This document shows positions 16,059-23,135 of a stretch of 36,089 nucleotides of DNA, in pieces. A model generated the notes under the pieces. That model ran no database searches and was not told where the DNA came from. It was given only the letters and a program-made list of their open reading frames with translations. The DNA comes from a virus: the IMG/VR virus record IMGVR_UViG_3300024261_000980, positions 1 through 36,089 of that record. The stretch is one strand, 5' to 3'. The position numbers and the translations under genes are program-made. Positions within the stretch are counted from its first letter, which is position 1. Every line of letters starts with the position of its first letter.

Positions 16059-16287
16059 AGGTTTGAAGAATAATTTAGTTAAAGTAGTTTTCACAAAAGT
16101 AAATGGTGATGAGCGAACGATGAATTGTACATTGCATGATTCTATTTTACCAGAACCTACTATTACTGAAACAGAGAAAAAAGTAAATCAAGATGCAATA
16201 TCCGTTTGGGATACTGATAATGATGGATGGAGAAGTTTTCGTGTTGACTCCATTAAAGAATTTAAAATTGTAGAAGGTGTGATATGA
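16030..16287 (+). CDS. Small Sm/SH3-like phage protein (DUF2693-like)
   Basis: An 85-residue protein starting in a run of three ATG codons with AAAAGGAA just upstream. Motifs VVFTKVNGDERTMNCTL and VWDTDNDGWRSFRVDSI match the small beta-barrel (DUF2693/WYL_2-like) proteins common in T4-like marine phages. It overlaps the deaminase gene by 29 bases and the RNase H gene by 4. Probably a small nucleic-acid or protein binder; the role is unknown. Confidence 0.7.
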   Translation: MMMKRETLVEGLKNNLVKVVFTKVNGDERTMNCTLHDSILPEPTITETEKKVNQDAISVWDTDNDGWRSFRVDSIKEFKIVEGVI

Positions 16288-17144
16288 TACTCTTAGATTT
16301 CTCAAATATAATTGTGGGTAGTATTATGGTAGCTCATAGAATTCCAGATGAAGAAAGAACGTCTGAGGATTTTATTAGGCACTTAGTTTTGAATAGCGTA
16401 AGAAACTATAGAGCAAAGTATAAAGATAAGTATGGCGAGATTGTAGTTTGTACTGATAATATGTCAAGCTGGAGAAAGCAAGAATATCAGTATTACAAGG
16501 CTCATCGTAAGATCAAACGAGAGAAACAAAAAAATAAAGATGGTATGGATTGGTCAGCTCTATTTAAGACCATTCACGACATTATCGTTGAAATTGATAC
16601 CCATTTCCCGTATAAGGTGATTGCTGTACCTCATGCTGAGGGTGACGATGTTATTGCTGTATTGTCTAAGAATATCCAAGAGAAGAGTATTATTATCTCT
16701 AGTGATAAGGATTTTACTCAATTACAGAAATATAAGCACATTAAACAGTATTCTCCTATCCAGAAAAAGATGTTGAGTACTTCTAACCCTTATAAATACT
16801 TGAAAGAACATATAATTCGTGGTGATAAAGGTGACGGTATTCCCAACATTTTGTCAGCTGATGATTGTATTGTTGAGGGTGTAAGGCAAAGACCTATTTC
16901 TAAGAAAAAGGTTGAGTTGTGGGTAAACGAGAAGCCTGAAGACTTTTGTAAAAATGGTATGTCTGAAAAGTGGGATAGGAATAAGAAGTTGATTGATTTT
17001 GATTGTATTCCTGCAGAGATATCAGATGCGGTTATGGCTGAATATACGAAAGAAAAGACTCCAAAGCAAGGACAGTTGTTGAATTATTTTATTAGTAAGA
17101 AATTGAAATTTTTAATGGAACATATAGGAGATTTTACACGATGA
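16284..17144 (+). CDS. rnh: RNase H / 5'-3' exonuclease, T4 Rnh-like
   Basis: A 286-residue FEN-family nuclease, close to T4 RNase H (305). Acidic metal-binding motifs are visible: ILLDFSNI at the N-terminus, HAEGDDVIAVL, ISSDKDFTQLQ, and RGDKGDGIPNIL. The arch region is YKAHRKIKREKQKNKDGMDW. It removes RNA primers and adjacent DNA from the lagging strand, working after the gp61-like primase. It overlaps both neighbours by 4 bases (ATGA). Confidence 0.9.
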   Translation: MILLDFSNIIVGSIMVAHRIPDEERTSEDFIRHLVLNSVRNYRAKYKDKYGEIVVCTDNMSSWRKQEYQYYKAHRKIKREKQKNKDGMDWSALFKTIHDIIVEIDTHFPYKVIAVPHAEGDDVIAVLSKNIQEKSIIISSDKDFTQLQKYKHIKQYSPIQKKMLSTSNPYKYLKEHIIRGDKGDGIPNILSADDCIVEGVRQRPISKKKVELWVNEKPEDFCKNGMSEKWDRNKKLIDFDCIPAEISDAVMAEYTKEKTPKQGQLLNYFISKKLKFLMEHIGDFTR

Positions 17145-17578
17145 CAGTATACATTTCTGAATTATTGAAAGGTATTGCCAAGGCAAAAACAAGGAAAGAA
17201 AAGAAAGCATTGTTAGAGAAATATAAAGATAATAATATTTTAAAGTTTGTATTGCAGGGTTCGTTTGATCCGTCTATTGAATGGAATGTACCTAAAGTTA
17301 TTCCAAAATATAAAAAGGATGATGCACCTATTGGCTTGAGTGAAACATCATTATTTACTATAATGCCAAAGTGTTCTATTTTTGTTAAAGGTCATGCTAA
17401 ATCAGAAATTCTAAAGCAGAAAAGAATTAAAGAACTTCTTATTCAGATTTTGGAATCAATGCACCCTGATGAATCACTTATTTTCACACAGATGTTAAAG
17501 AAGAAACTCAAAGTAAAGGGATTGACTGAAAAGCTAGTGCTTGAGGTTTTCCCTGACTTGTATCGAAAGGTAGCCTAA
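17141..17578 (+). CDS. DUF6433-like T4-type phage protein
   Basis: A 145-residue protein. Motifs ISELLKGIAKAKTRKEK, LKFVLQGSFDPSIEWNVP and SIFVKGHAKSEILKQKRIKE, then MHPDESLIF, match a conserved protein of T4-like marine phages that I recall as DUF6433. It is basic and sits directly after RNase H with a 4-base overlap, so a replication or DNA-repair role is plausible. No activity is known. Confidence 0.7.
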   Translation: MTVYISELLKGIAKAKTRKEKKALLEKYKDNNILKFVLQGSFDPSIEWNVPKVIPKYKKDDAPIGLSETSLFTIMPKCSIFVKGHAKSEILKQKRIKELLIQILESMHPDESLIFTQMLKKKLKVKGLTEKLVLEVFPDLYRKVA

Positions 17579-17892
17579 TGAGTGTTGTATCTATGGAAAC
17601 AGAAGTTATTATTCAAGTTAATAAAAGAAAGAAGGTAACTAAATCAGCTTTAGTGATGGAAGGTTTTAAAAACAAATATATTAAAGTTGATTTAGTTGAT
17701 GAAGATGACCATGTGTTTGAATTGAAATGGAATGGTTTTATGTATGAAGGAACATTTTTAGAAATGTCGATGACTTGTCATTATAATGTTGAAAAAGATT
17801 TTTCAGCGGTTAAAACGATTGATGGGTCAGGACAGAAAGCTGTTACAGTAAGACGGAGCAGAAGTGGAAAGCCAGTAAGTATGCAAGACTGA
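17578..17892 (+). CDS. Small beta-rich hypothetical protein
   Basis: A 104-residue protein whose ATG overlaps the previous stop (TAATG). Alternating hydrophobic strands (YIKVDLVDEDDHVFELKWNG, FLEMSMTCHYNV) suggest a small beta domain, and the tail is basic (VRRSRSGKP). No family recognised. It lies between the DUF6433-like and SprT-like genes. Confidence 0.6.
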   Translation: MSVVSMETEVIIQVNKRKKVTKSALVMEGFKNKYIKVDLVDEDDHVFELKWNGFMYEGTFLEMSMTCHYNVEKDFSAVKTIDGSGQKAVTVRRSRSGKPVSMQD

Positions 17893-17906
17893 AAAGGATA
17901 AGAACA

Positions 17907-18308
17907 ATGTATATCAAAAAAGATAATATTGTTATTAGAACTATTCGAGAAAATAAGAATAAGGTAAAGCCATTTGTTCCATCGAAGCATTTGATTACCC
18001 GATGGACAAATATCTTGAATGAAGAAATCTTTAATAATATTATACATCCTTTTCACGATATCACAATAAAAAGAAAACATGATTGTCATGCTGAACATAT
18101 TGGATGGGAACATGGCGAGTATGTATTCGGGGAGCTTTCTATGGATAGTAAGTTCTTGAATAAATCATATTTCATTTATACATTAGCACATGAAATGATA
18201 CATCAATGGCAATGGATGCAATTGAATAAAACAGATCATGGTAAGTCGTTTATGAAGTGGAAGAGTAAATTAAATCAATTTGAAATACCATTGGGAGTAA
18301 GTATCTAA
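17907..18308 (+). CDS. SprT-like zinc metallopeptidase
   Basis: A 133-residue protein with the zinc site HEMIH at residues 95-99 (TLAHEMIHQWQW) and a third-ligand candidate in DHGKSFMKW. This is the SprT/Spartan arrangement. Family members cleave proteins cross-linked to DNA in eukaryotes; the bacterial and phage role is unclear. It is slightly short but has the complete core. It abuts the FmdB-like zinc-ribbon gene; many SprT proteins carry a C-terminal zinc ribbon, so the two may act as split partners. Confidence 0.82.
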   Translation: MYIKKDNIVIRTIRENKNKVKPFVPSKHLITRWTNILNEEIFNNIIHPFHDITIKRKHDCHAEHIGWEHGEYVFGELSMDSKFLNKSYFIYTLAHEMIHQWQWMQLNKTDHGKSFMKWKSKLNQFEIPLGVSI

Positions 18309-18574
18309 TGCCATTATACGATTTTGAGTGCGAGAAGTGTAGTCATAATTATGAGGAGTTTTATACAATAGCTGAGATGGATGTTCCTTTATCCAAGCCA
18401 TGCCCTAGTTGTAAAAAGAAGGGTGGTATCATTCGTATTGTCGGTACTGGTCGTATAGTTGATTCTGCAAGATTGGAGTCAACTAAAGGACGGTTAAAAC
18501 CTACAAAAGAATTTACGGAAGTTATGACGCGAATGAAAAAGAAACATACTCAATCGACATTTGAGGTAAGGTAA
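18308..18574 (+). CDS. FmdB-family zinc-ribbon protein
   Basis: An 88-residue protein beginning MPLYDFECEKC, the signature of the FmdB/CxxC_CxxC family, with a second pair in CPSCKKKGG. The C-terminal half is basic and helical. Such small ribbons are common in T4-like marine phages and are thought to bind nucleic acid. Its start overlaps the stop of the SprT-like gene by 1 base. Confidence 0.78.
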   Translation: MPLYDFECEKCSHNYEEFYTIAEMDVPLSKPCPSCKKKGGIIRIVGTGRIVDSARLESTKGRLKPTKEFTEVMTRMKKKHTQSTFEVR

Positions 18575-18575
18575 G

Positions 18576-18914
18576 ATGAGAAAACTATTATTAATTAGCT
18601 TATGTTTATTATTTCTTCTAGGTAATAAACCTATTGCAGATACCCCGACAGTAGAAAAGACAGTTCCGATATCTGATATTCTAGTGTATTGCAATACAAC
18701 AGAATTTATCACGGAAATGGCTAAGAAGGATTATATGTTAGGGTTAGCTGCAAGAGGTGTCATCAATGATGACAGACATAGAATGTTACTATCTATGGAA
18801 TTGCTGATGAATCCAAGAAATAAACAATGGGCTATCATCTTTAATTATGCAAAGGGAAACCTTTCATGTATTGTCGGAGGCAATCGTATAGAACTTTATA
18901 CACCAAAAAACTAA
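18576..18914 (+). CDS. Secreted hypothetical protein
   Basis: A 112-residue protein with a signal peptide (RKLLLISLCLLFLLGNKPIA). The mature part has two Cys (VYCNTTEF, LSCIVGG) that could form a periplasmic disulfide. It sits just before the periplasmic HtrA-type protease, which suggests envelope action, but no function can be given. Confidence 0.6.
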   Translation: MRKLLLISLCLLFLLGNKPIADTPTVEKTVPISDILVYCNTTEFITEMAKKDYMLGLAARGVINDDRHRMLLSMELLMNPRNKQWAIIFNYAKGNLSCIVGGNRIELYTPKN

Positions 18915-18941
18915 ATTCAAACAAAACGCAAGGAGCACAAG

Positions 18942-20054
18942 ATGTTGCACTATAAAAAAAATACATTATTATGTTTTTTTATATCATTTCTGTTATTGGG
19001 AGTAAGTACAATAGTCAATGCTGATCACACTTACAAAACAAGTATTGTAAAGAAAGTACTTCCAGCAGTTGTAGAAATACACGCAGAAAGAGGCAAGATT
19101 AGTGCGGGAATGCAACCACAAAATCGTGGTGGGTTTAAGTTTCGTCAACCTCAAGGTCAACAAGCACCTCAAGGTAGGCCGAGTCCGAAACAAGACCCAC
19201 AGCACGTTGGTTCTGGTTTTGTTATTAGTTCAGATGGTTATATATTGACTAATGCTCACGTTGTCAATAATATTTTTGATGGCGGAAAAGTAATTGTTAT
19301 CTTTCAGAGTGATAAATCATACGAAGCAGATTTAGTTAACTACGATGAAGAGTCAGATATAGCTTTATTGAAAATCAATAATGCTGAACATGGTAAAGTA
19401 TTTGAATATTTAGAATGGGGTAAAACTCCAGAAATGGGACAGGATGTTATTGCTATTGGTTCACCAATGGGACAGTCGTTCACAGTTACATTTGGAAATG
19501 TATCATCGCTAAATAGGTTTGTACCTAAGTCAGCACCGTTTGTACCTTACATTCAAACTGATGCTTCTATCAATCCCGGCAATTCTGGTGGGCCACTGTT
19601 GAATTCTGCTGGATATGTAATAGGTATTAACACTATGATTATTACAGGTAGTGGTGGAGCAGGAGCAGGTAGTGTAGGAATTGGATTTGCTATTGACGGT
19701 GATTATGTTCAGAAAACAGTTTCACAACTCAAAGCACTTCAGAAAGGTCAGAGAATTCATAGACCATATATGGGTATTGTTTTCCGTCCAGTAAAAAAAG
19801 AGGACTATGGGAAACTAGATCATATGTTTAAGTATGGTTATGGTGCTTATGTGCAAGAGATAGTTCCAGATAGTCCAGCTGAAGGTATTCTGAAAGTTGG
19901 CGATATTATTACAAAGATTGATATGAAAATTTTCAAATGGAAACTATTAGCTACAAAGGTTAAATCTAAAAAAGTAGGTGATAAAGCGTATTTTATAATT
20001 TTGAGAGATGGGATGTTAATTCCATTGACATTCACTATGAGTGAAATGAAATAA
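18942..20054 (+). CDS. Periplasmic HtrA/DegP-type serine protease
   Basis: A 370-residue protein with an N-terminal signal sequence (LLCFFISFLLLGVSTIVNA). The trypsin-like domain has His106 (LTNAHVV), Asp139 (ESDIALL) and Ser215 (GNSGGPLLN). A Gln/Pro-rich insert (residues 58-85) lies before the protease core. One PDZ domain follows (PYMGIVF; GAYVQEIVPDSPAEGILKVG), against two in E. coli DegP. It would degrade or refold envelope proteins. AGGAG lies about 7 bases before the ATG. A phage-coded envelope quality-control protease is uncommon; it could protect the infected cell or process secreted phage proteins. Confidence 0.9.
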   Translation: MLHYKKNTLLCFFISFLLLGVSTIVNADHTYKTSIVKKVLPAVVEIHAERGKISAGMQPQNRGGFKFRQPQGQQAPQGRPSPKQDPQHVGSGFVISSDGYILTNAHVVNNIFDGGKVIVIFQSDKSYEADLVNYDEESDIALLKINNAEHGKVFEYLEWGKTPEMGQDVIAIGSPMGQSFTVTFGNVSSLNRFVPKSAPFVPYIQTDASINPGNSGGPLLNSAGYVIGINTMIITGSGGAGAGSVGIGFAIDGDYVQKTVSQLKALQKGQRIHRPYMGIVFRPVKKEDYGKLDHMFKYGYGAYVQEIVPDSPAEGILKVGDIITKIDMKIFKWKLLATKVKSKKVGDKAYFIILRDGMLIPLTFTMSEMK

Positions 20055-20067
20055 ACGAAAGGATGTT

Positions 20068-20751
20068 ATGAAAAAAGAGTTCGTACACTTGACAGATTGT
20101 GATGACATTGAAATGGGAGTCCGTGAAGAAATTAATGGTAAACGGGTGTATGTAACTCCAGAAGGAAATGTTTATCCATCTATTACCTCAATTCTTGGTA
20201 GTCAACCAAAGCCAGGAATTGAGGAATGGAAGGAAAAAGTAGGGTATCAGGAAGCAAATAAGATTATGAAAGAATCTGCAGCACTTGGGACTATGGTTCA
20301 TAGTCTTTGTGAAGATTACCTGTATAACGAAAAATTACAATGTGAAGATCAAGAAGCAATTAGTGTTTTCAATAGACTAAGATTTCTATTGGGAAACATT
20401 GATAACATCTACGGTATTGAAGTACCTTTGCATAGTGATATACTAAAGGTAGCTGGAACTGCTGATTGTGTTGCAGAATACAATGGTGTGTTATCTGTTA
20501 TTGATTTCAAAACATCTAGGAAACCGAAGAGAGAGGATTGGATTGAAGATTATTTCATCCAAGCCTTTTTTTATTCCGCTGCATTCTTTGAGATGACAGG
20601 TTCATTGCCAGAACAGATTGTAATACTTGTAGCAGTCAGGAATAGTTTTGAAGTACAGGTGTTTAGAAAGCCTTTCAAAGAGATGGATATATATATTGGA
20701 AAGCTAATAGAAATTATGAAAAAGAACCCAAGCGTAATTCAACAACATTAG
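20068..20751 (+). CDS. RecB/Cas4-like PD-(D/E)XK nuclease
   Basis: A 227-residue protein. Motifs in order: LGTMVHSLCEDYL, AGTADCVAEYNG, VIDFKTSRKP (D-x-K core) and QAFFYSAAFFE (Q-x3-Y). This is the RecB/Cas4/lambda-exonuclease-like arrangement. T4-like marine phages often carry such a protein. Its early segment GNVYPSITSILGS is also typical. A DNA end-processing or recombination role is likely. No Fe-S cysteines of Cas4 are evident. Confidence 0.82.
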   Translation: MKKEFVHLTDCDDIEMGVREEINGKRVYVTPEGNVYPSITSILGSQPKPGIEEWKEKVGYQEANKIMKESAALGTMVHSLCEDYLYNEKLQCEDQEAISVFNRLRFLLGNIDNIYGIEVPLHSDILKVAGTADCVAEYNGVLSVIDFKTSRKPKREDWIEDYFIQAFFYSAAFFEMTGSLPEQIVILVAVRNSFEVQVFRKPFKEMDIYIGKLIEIMKKNPSVIQQH

Positions 20752-20760
20752 GAGAATATT

Positions 20761-21126
20761 ATGGCAGATGAATTAAATGTTGATGACTATGATGATTTTG
20801 ATTTTGGTTTCAGTACAGTTGATGAAGATGAAGTCAAAGAGTTTGAGAGTCAAGTTAAGACAAGAGTAGCTGAAGAAACATCAAGTATTTCTACTGGACT
20901 TGAGGACAAGATTAATGAGTTATTGAAAGCAAGAGAAGGTGATACCAGTAGGGTAGAAGAGTTAGAGAAAAAAAGAAAAGAGGATTTGTTGAAAATTGAG
21001 AAAATCATTATGCCTCTGTTAAAGAATTTACAAAAGAATCCTGATGACGTTTATATTAAATGGCCTAATCGTAAAGTAGTTATTGAGAAGCAAATTAAAA
21101 AGATTGTTGCTATTACAAGGAGCTAA
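20761..21126 (+). CDS. Conserved T4-like marine phage protein
   Basis: A 121-residue protein. The first 45 residues are strongly acidic (DDYDDFDFGFSTVDEDEVKEF). A coiled-coil centre follows, then PDDVYIKWPNRKVVIEKQI, which I recall from T4-like cyanophages. GGAG precedes the ATG. Its stop overlaps the ribosome site of the IscA-type gene. Function unknown. Confidence 0.68.
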   Translation: MADELNVDDYDDFDFGFSTVDEDEVKEFESQVKTRVAEETSSISTGLEDKINELLKAREGDTSRVEELEKKRKEDLLKIEKIIMPLLKNLQKNPDDVYIKWPNRKVVIEKQIKKIVAITRS

Positions 21127-21127
21127 T

Positions 21128-21454
21128 ATGGATTTTGTAACCATTACACCAAAAGCATCAGATCAGGTGAAGTATCTTATTAGTGAATTGCCTAGTGATT
21201 TTGGTTTACGTCTAGCAGTTAAGGGTGGTGGATGTTCAGGACTTTCTTATGACTTGAAATTTACACCCGAAGAAACTGGTGATACGGTTTTTGACTATAA
21301 TGGCTATAAAGTGTTCATGGACAAAAAGAGTATGATATACCTGAAGGGTATGGCTTTAGATTTTCAGGATGGATTGAATGGGAATGGCTTTCAGTTTATT
21401 AATCCAAACGCTACATCTACTTGTGGCTGCGGAGAGTCTTTTTCAATGAGTTAA
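21128..21454 (+). CDS. A-type iron-sulfur carrier (IscA/HesB family)
   Basis: A 108-residue protein starting at the ATG with AGGAG 7 bases upstream. The three family cysteines are present: GGGCSGLSY and the C-terminal TCGCGES. The opening ITPKASDQVKYLI is typical. These proteins carry iron or Fe-S clusters to target enzymes. HesB-like genes are widespread in marine phages. Here possible clients are the ferredoxin encoded at 24828-25184 or host enzymes. Confidence 0.9.
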   Translation: MDFVTITPKASDQVKYLISELPSDFGLRLAVKGGGCSGLSYDLKFTPEETGDTVFDYNGYKVFMDKKSMIYLKGMALDFQDGLNGNGFQFINPNATSTCGCGESFSMS

Positions 21455-21463
21455 CTTTTTCCT

Positions 21464-21491
21464 TGACATATCCTGAAAAGTCTGATATACT
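21464..21491 (+). promoter_or_regulatory. Promoter P3, sigma70 type
   Basis: TTTTTCC followed by TTGACA, 16 bases and TATACT. It lies 10 bases after the IscA-type stop codon and leads into a repeated leader. It should drive the gene at 21544. Confidence 0.75.
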
Positions 21492-21496
21492 GTATA

Positions 21497-21526
21497 TAAC
21501 AATTGAGAAACATTGATTTAATGGAG
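21497..21526 (+). repeat. Promoter leader repeat, copy 1
   Basis: Thirty bases running from TAACAATTGAGAAACATT to TTTAATGGAG are identical at 29 of 30 positions to 26133-26162, the leader of the EcoRI-like gene. In both copies the terminal ATGGAG opens a mini reading frame whose stop codon overlaps the main start (here seven codons, 21521-21544). Either a shared mRNA leader or a duplicated promoter unit. Confidence 0.8.
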
Positions 21527-21543
21527 ACATACGGTGGTAGATA

Positions 21544-22053
21544 ATGTTTAGAGTATTAGACGAATTAGATAAAAAGCCAGAAACATTCCGTGATAAAATA
21601 GAAACCGCATGGTGGAGTTTTTATCATTGGAGTAGACTCAGCAGTATTTGGAGATTTAAACCATATTTTATATGGCAACGCCTTACTAGAGGTTTTCCAG
21701 AGCATCATTTGTGGAATCTCGATCATCACCTTTCAGAGCACATTGCACCAAGATTGAGAGCATTTGCAGATTACCCATTACATGGCTGTCCTTATGATTA
21801 TTCAGATAAATATGGAATGGAAAATACCAGTGGTGGTTTCATGCATTGGAAACGAGATATAAAGAAACTCGCATTTGCCTTTGAGAAACTTGCAGAGGAA
21901 AGTGGAGATTGGGAAGATGCAGCAGACCAATGGAAACATCCAATGACAGAAGAAGAAACAGCAAAATGGCTAAAGGTTACAGAAGTAAGAGGCAAATTCA
22001 TTCAGGAAAATTTAGAGTTTTTTGGTAAATATTATTCAAATTTATGGGATTAG
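21544..22053 (+). CDS. Conserved phage protein, Trp/His-rich
   Basis: A 169-residue protein with many Trp residues (WWSFYHWSRLSSIWRFKPYF) and the segment TRGFPEHHLWNLDHHLSE, followed by IAPRLRAFADYP. This pattern is familiar from conserved phage hypotheticals. A cluster of His and Asp residues could bind metal. It is the first gene behind promoter P3. No function known. Confidence 0.65.
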   Translation: MFRVLDELDKKPETFRDKIETAWWSFYHWSRLSSIWRFKPYFIWQRLTRGFPEHHLWNLDHHLSEHIAPRLRAFADYPLHGCPYDYSDKYGMENTSGGFMHWKRDIKKLAFAFEKLAEESGDWEDAADQWKHPMTEEETAKWLKVTEVRGKFIQENLEFFGKYYSNLWD

Positions 22054-22061
22054 AAATTAAT

Positions 22062-22094
22062 ATGAATGATAAAGATATAGAAATCACAGAATGA
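22062..22094 (+). pseudogene. Truncated copy of the 32828 gene start
   Basis: A 10-codon frame (MNDKDIEITE, stop) shares an exact 25-base stretch with the beginning of the gene at 32828-33127 (22068-22092 equals 32834-32858). The rest of that gene is absent here. This looks like a remnant of duplication or recombination between the two sites. Confidence 0.6.
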
Positions 22095-22149
22095 ACCAAG
22101 GCAGTTTTTAGAAGGTAAATGTTAATGGAAAAAATGAGGAGTAAATGAT

Positions 22150-22284
22150 ATGGCAAGACAGAAGGATGGAAATCAAATCACAGTGGTTATAGTTGCCCCA
22201 TTGAGTGGTAAAGGGGATGTAGAAGTAAGGATTGCAGCGGGAAAGTTGCCTAGGAGTGGAGCAGGAAGAATAAGGTTTAGGTAA
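22150..22284 (+). CDS. Very small basic protein
   Basis: A 44-residue frame with GAGGAG about 9 bases before its ATG. It reads ITVVIVAPLSGKGDVEVRIA, then a basic glycine-rich tail ending GAGRIRFR. The good ribosome site supports translation. No family recognised. It lies in a 260-base stretch that also holds the truncated copy at 22062. Confidence 0.5.
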   Translation: MARQKDGNQITVVIVAPLSGKGDVEVRIAAGKLPRSGAGRIRFR

Positions 22285-22319
22285 TATATGTGTATATTAA
22301 AAAAATAAGGATATCACAA

Positions 22320-22574
22320 ATGAAAAGTTATAAAAGTTATAGACAATTCAATGAGGATATTCAGGACTCTAGGATCATTGCAAGTTCATGGAAACTTGTG
22401 AAGATATTGGTAGAGAATATCAGTGCAGACCTGAATGAAATCATTGGCACAAGGAATTTCGACCAATCTGAAAAGAAAACCATGACAAAGGAAATGGATA
22501 CTCTACAGAAGAGATTGAATATATTATCTAAGAAGGTATCAAATATCAAAGAAAAGGCAAGGGATTTTAAATGA
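22320..22574 (+). CDS. Small coiled-coil protein
   Basis: An 84-residue charged helical protein (TMTKEMDTLQKRLNILSKKV) from the ATG that follows AAGGAT by about 9 bases. A GTG 30 bases earlier is an alternative start. It overlaps the next gene by 4 bases (ATGA). Function unknown. Confidence 0.55.
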   Translation: MKSYKSYRQFNEDIQDSRIIASSWKLVKILVENISADLNEIIGTRNFDQSEKKTMTKEMDTLQKRLNILSKKVSNIKEKARDFK

Positions 22575-22834
22575 CAATCTTTAAGGATTTAGTTGTTGCC
22601 ACCGCCACAGCGGGATTGCTAGGTGAAAACTCAGATGAATCAAGGGAATGGTATCAGGATCAGGTAGTGAATATCAAGAGAACACAGGTTGCCCCAAAGA
22701 GATTCACCAAGGACAATAAGGATTTGCTAGTGTCCAGACCAGTACTTGGCAAGATGTATGCCTTCTTATATGAACCATTGACGAAATCCCTTCTCAAACT
22801 TCTTCCTTGTGTTGAGGTGAAAAGTTTGTTATAA
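22571..22834 (+). CDS. Small phage protein with altered C-terminus
   Basis: An 87-residue protein. The segment SRPVLGKMYAFLYEPLTK matches the core of a small conserved protein of T4-like phages, in which I recall a continuation of the LPYYD-x-FPL kind. Here it ends LLKLLPCVEVKSLL instead. Those last codons coincide with promoter P4 (22807-22835). The gene therefore seems truncated or remodelled by the promoter sequence. It may still be functional. Confidence 0.6.
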   Translation: MTIFKDLVVATATAGLLGENSDESREWYQDQVVNIKRTQVAPKRFTKDNKDLLVSRPVLGKMYAFLYEPLTKSLLKLLPCVEVKSLL

Positions 22835-22835
22835 T
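22807..22835 (+). promoter_or_regulatory. Promoter P4, inside the end of the upstream gene
   Basis: TTCTTCC followed by TTGTGT, 17 bases and TATAAT. It overlaps the last codons of the gene at 22571. It belongs to the same promoter family as the other six and should drive the 22867 gene and the aldehyde dehydrogenase. Confidence 0.75.
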
Positions 22836-22866
22836 AACTTATATAATTAATTAAGGAGATTTTGTT

Positions 22867-23130
22867 ATGTCAGTAATTTATGGAATTTTAGCATTGGTGT
22901 GGGGTGGATATACTGTTCAACCACAAATGTTTGACAACGGCCCGTATGAGTTCAACCAAAAATATGAAACTCTAGCAGAGTGTAAAATCGCAAAGTCTGA
23001 AACGGATATTTGTGTTGGTGAGCAACCGTCAAACCTTTATGTTTTGAGTGAGAAAAAAACCCCTAGTGTTTCAGCAGAGTTAGACTTTGTTGAGTGTGAT
23101 TATTGGGCTGGTTGTTATATACAGGAGTGA
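22867..23130 (+). CDS. Hypothetical protein with Cys pairs, possibly exported
   Basis: An 87-residue protein. A short hydrophobic start (VIYGILALVWGGYTV) may be an export signal. Four Cys follow (CKIAK, ICVGE, CDYWAGCY), consistent with disulfides outside the cytoplasm. AAGGAG lies about 8 bases before the ATG. It ends 5 bases before the aldehyde dehydrogenase gene and shares its promoter. No family recognised. Confidence 0.55.
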   Translation: MSVIYGILALVWGGYTVQPQMFDNGPYEFNQKYETLAECKIAKSETDICVGEQPSNLYVLSEKKTPSVSAELDFVECDYWAGCYIQE

Positions 23131-23135
23131 ATGAT

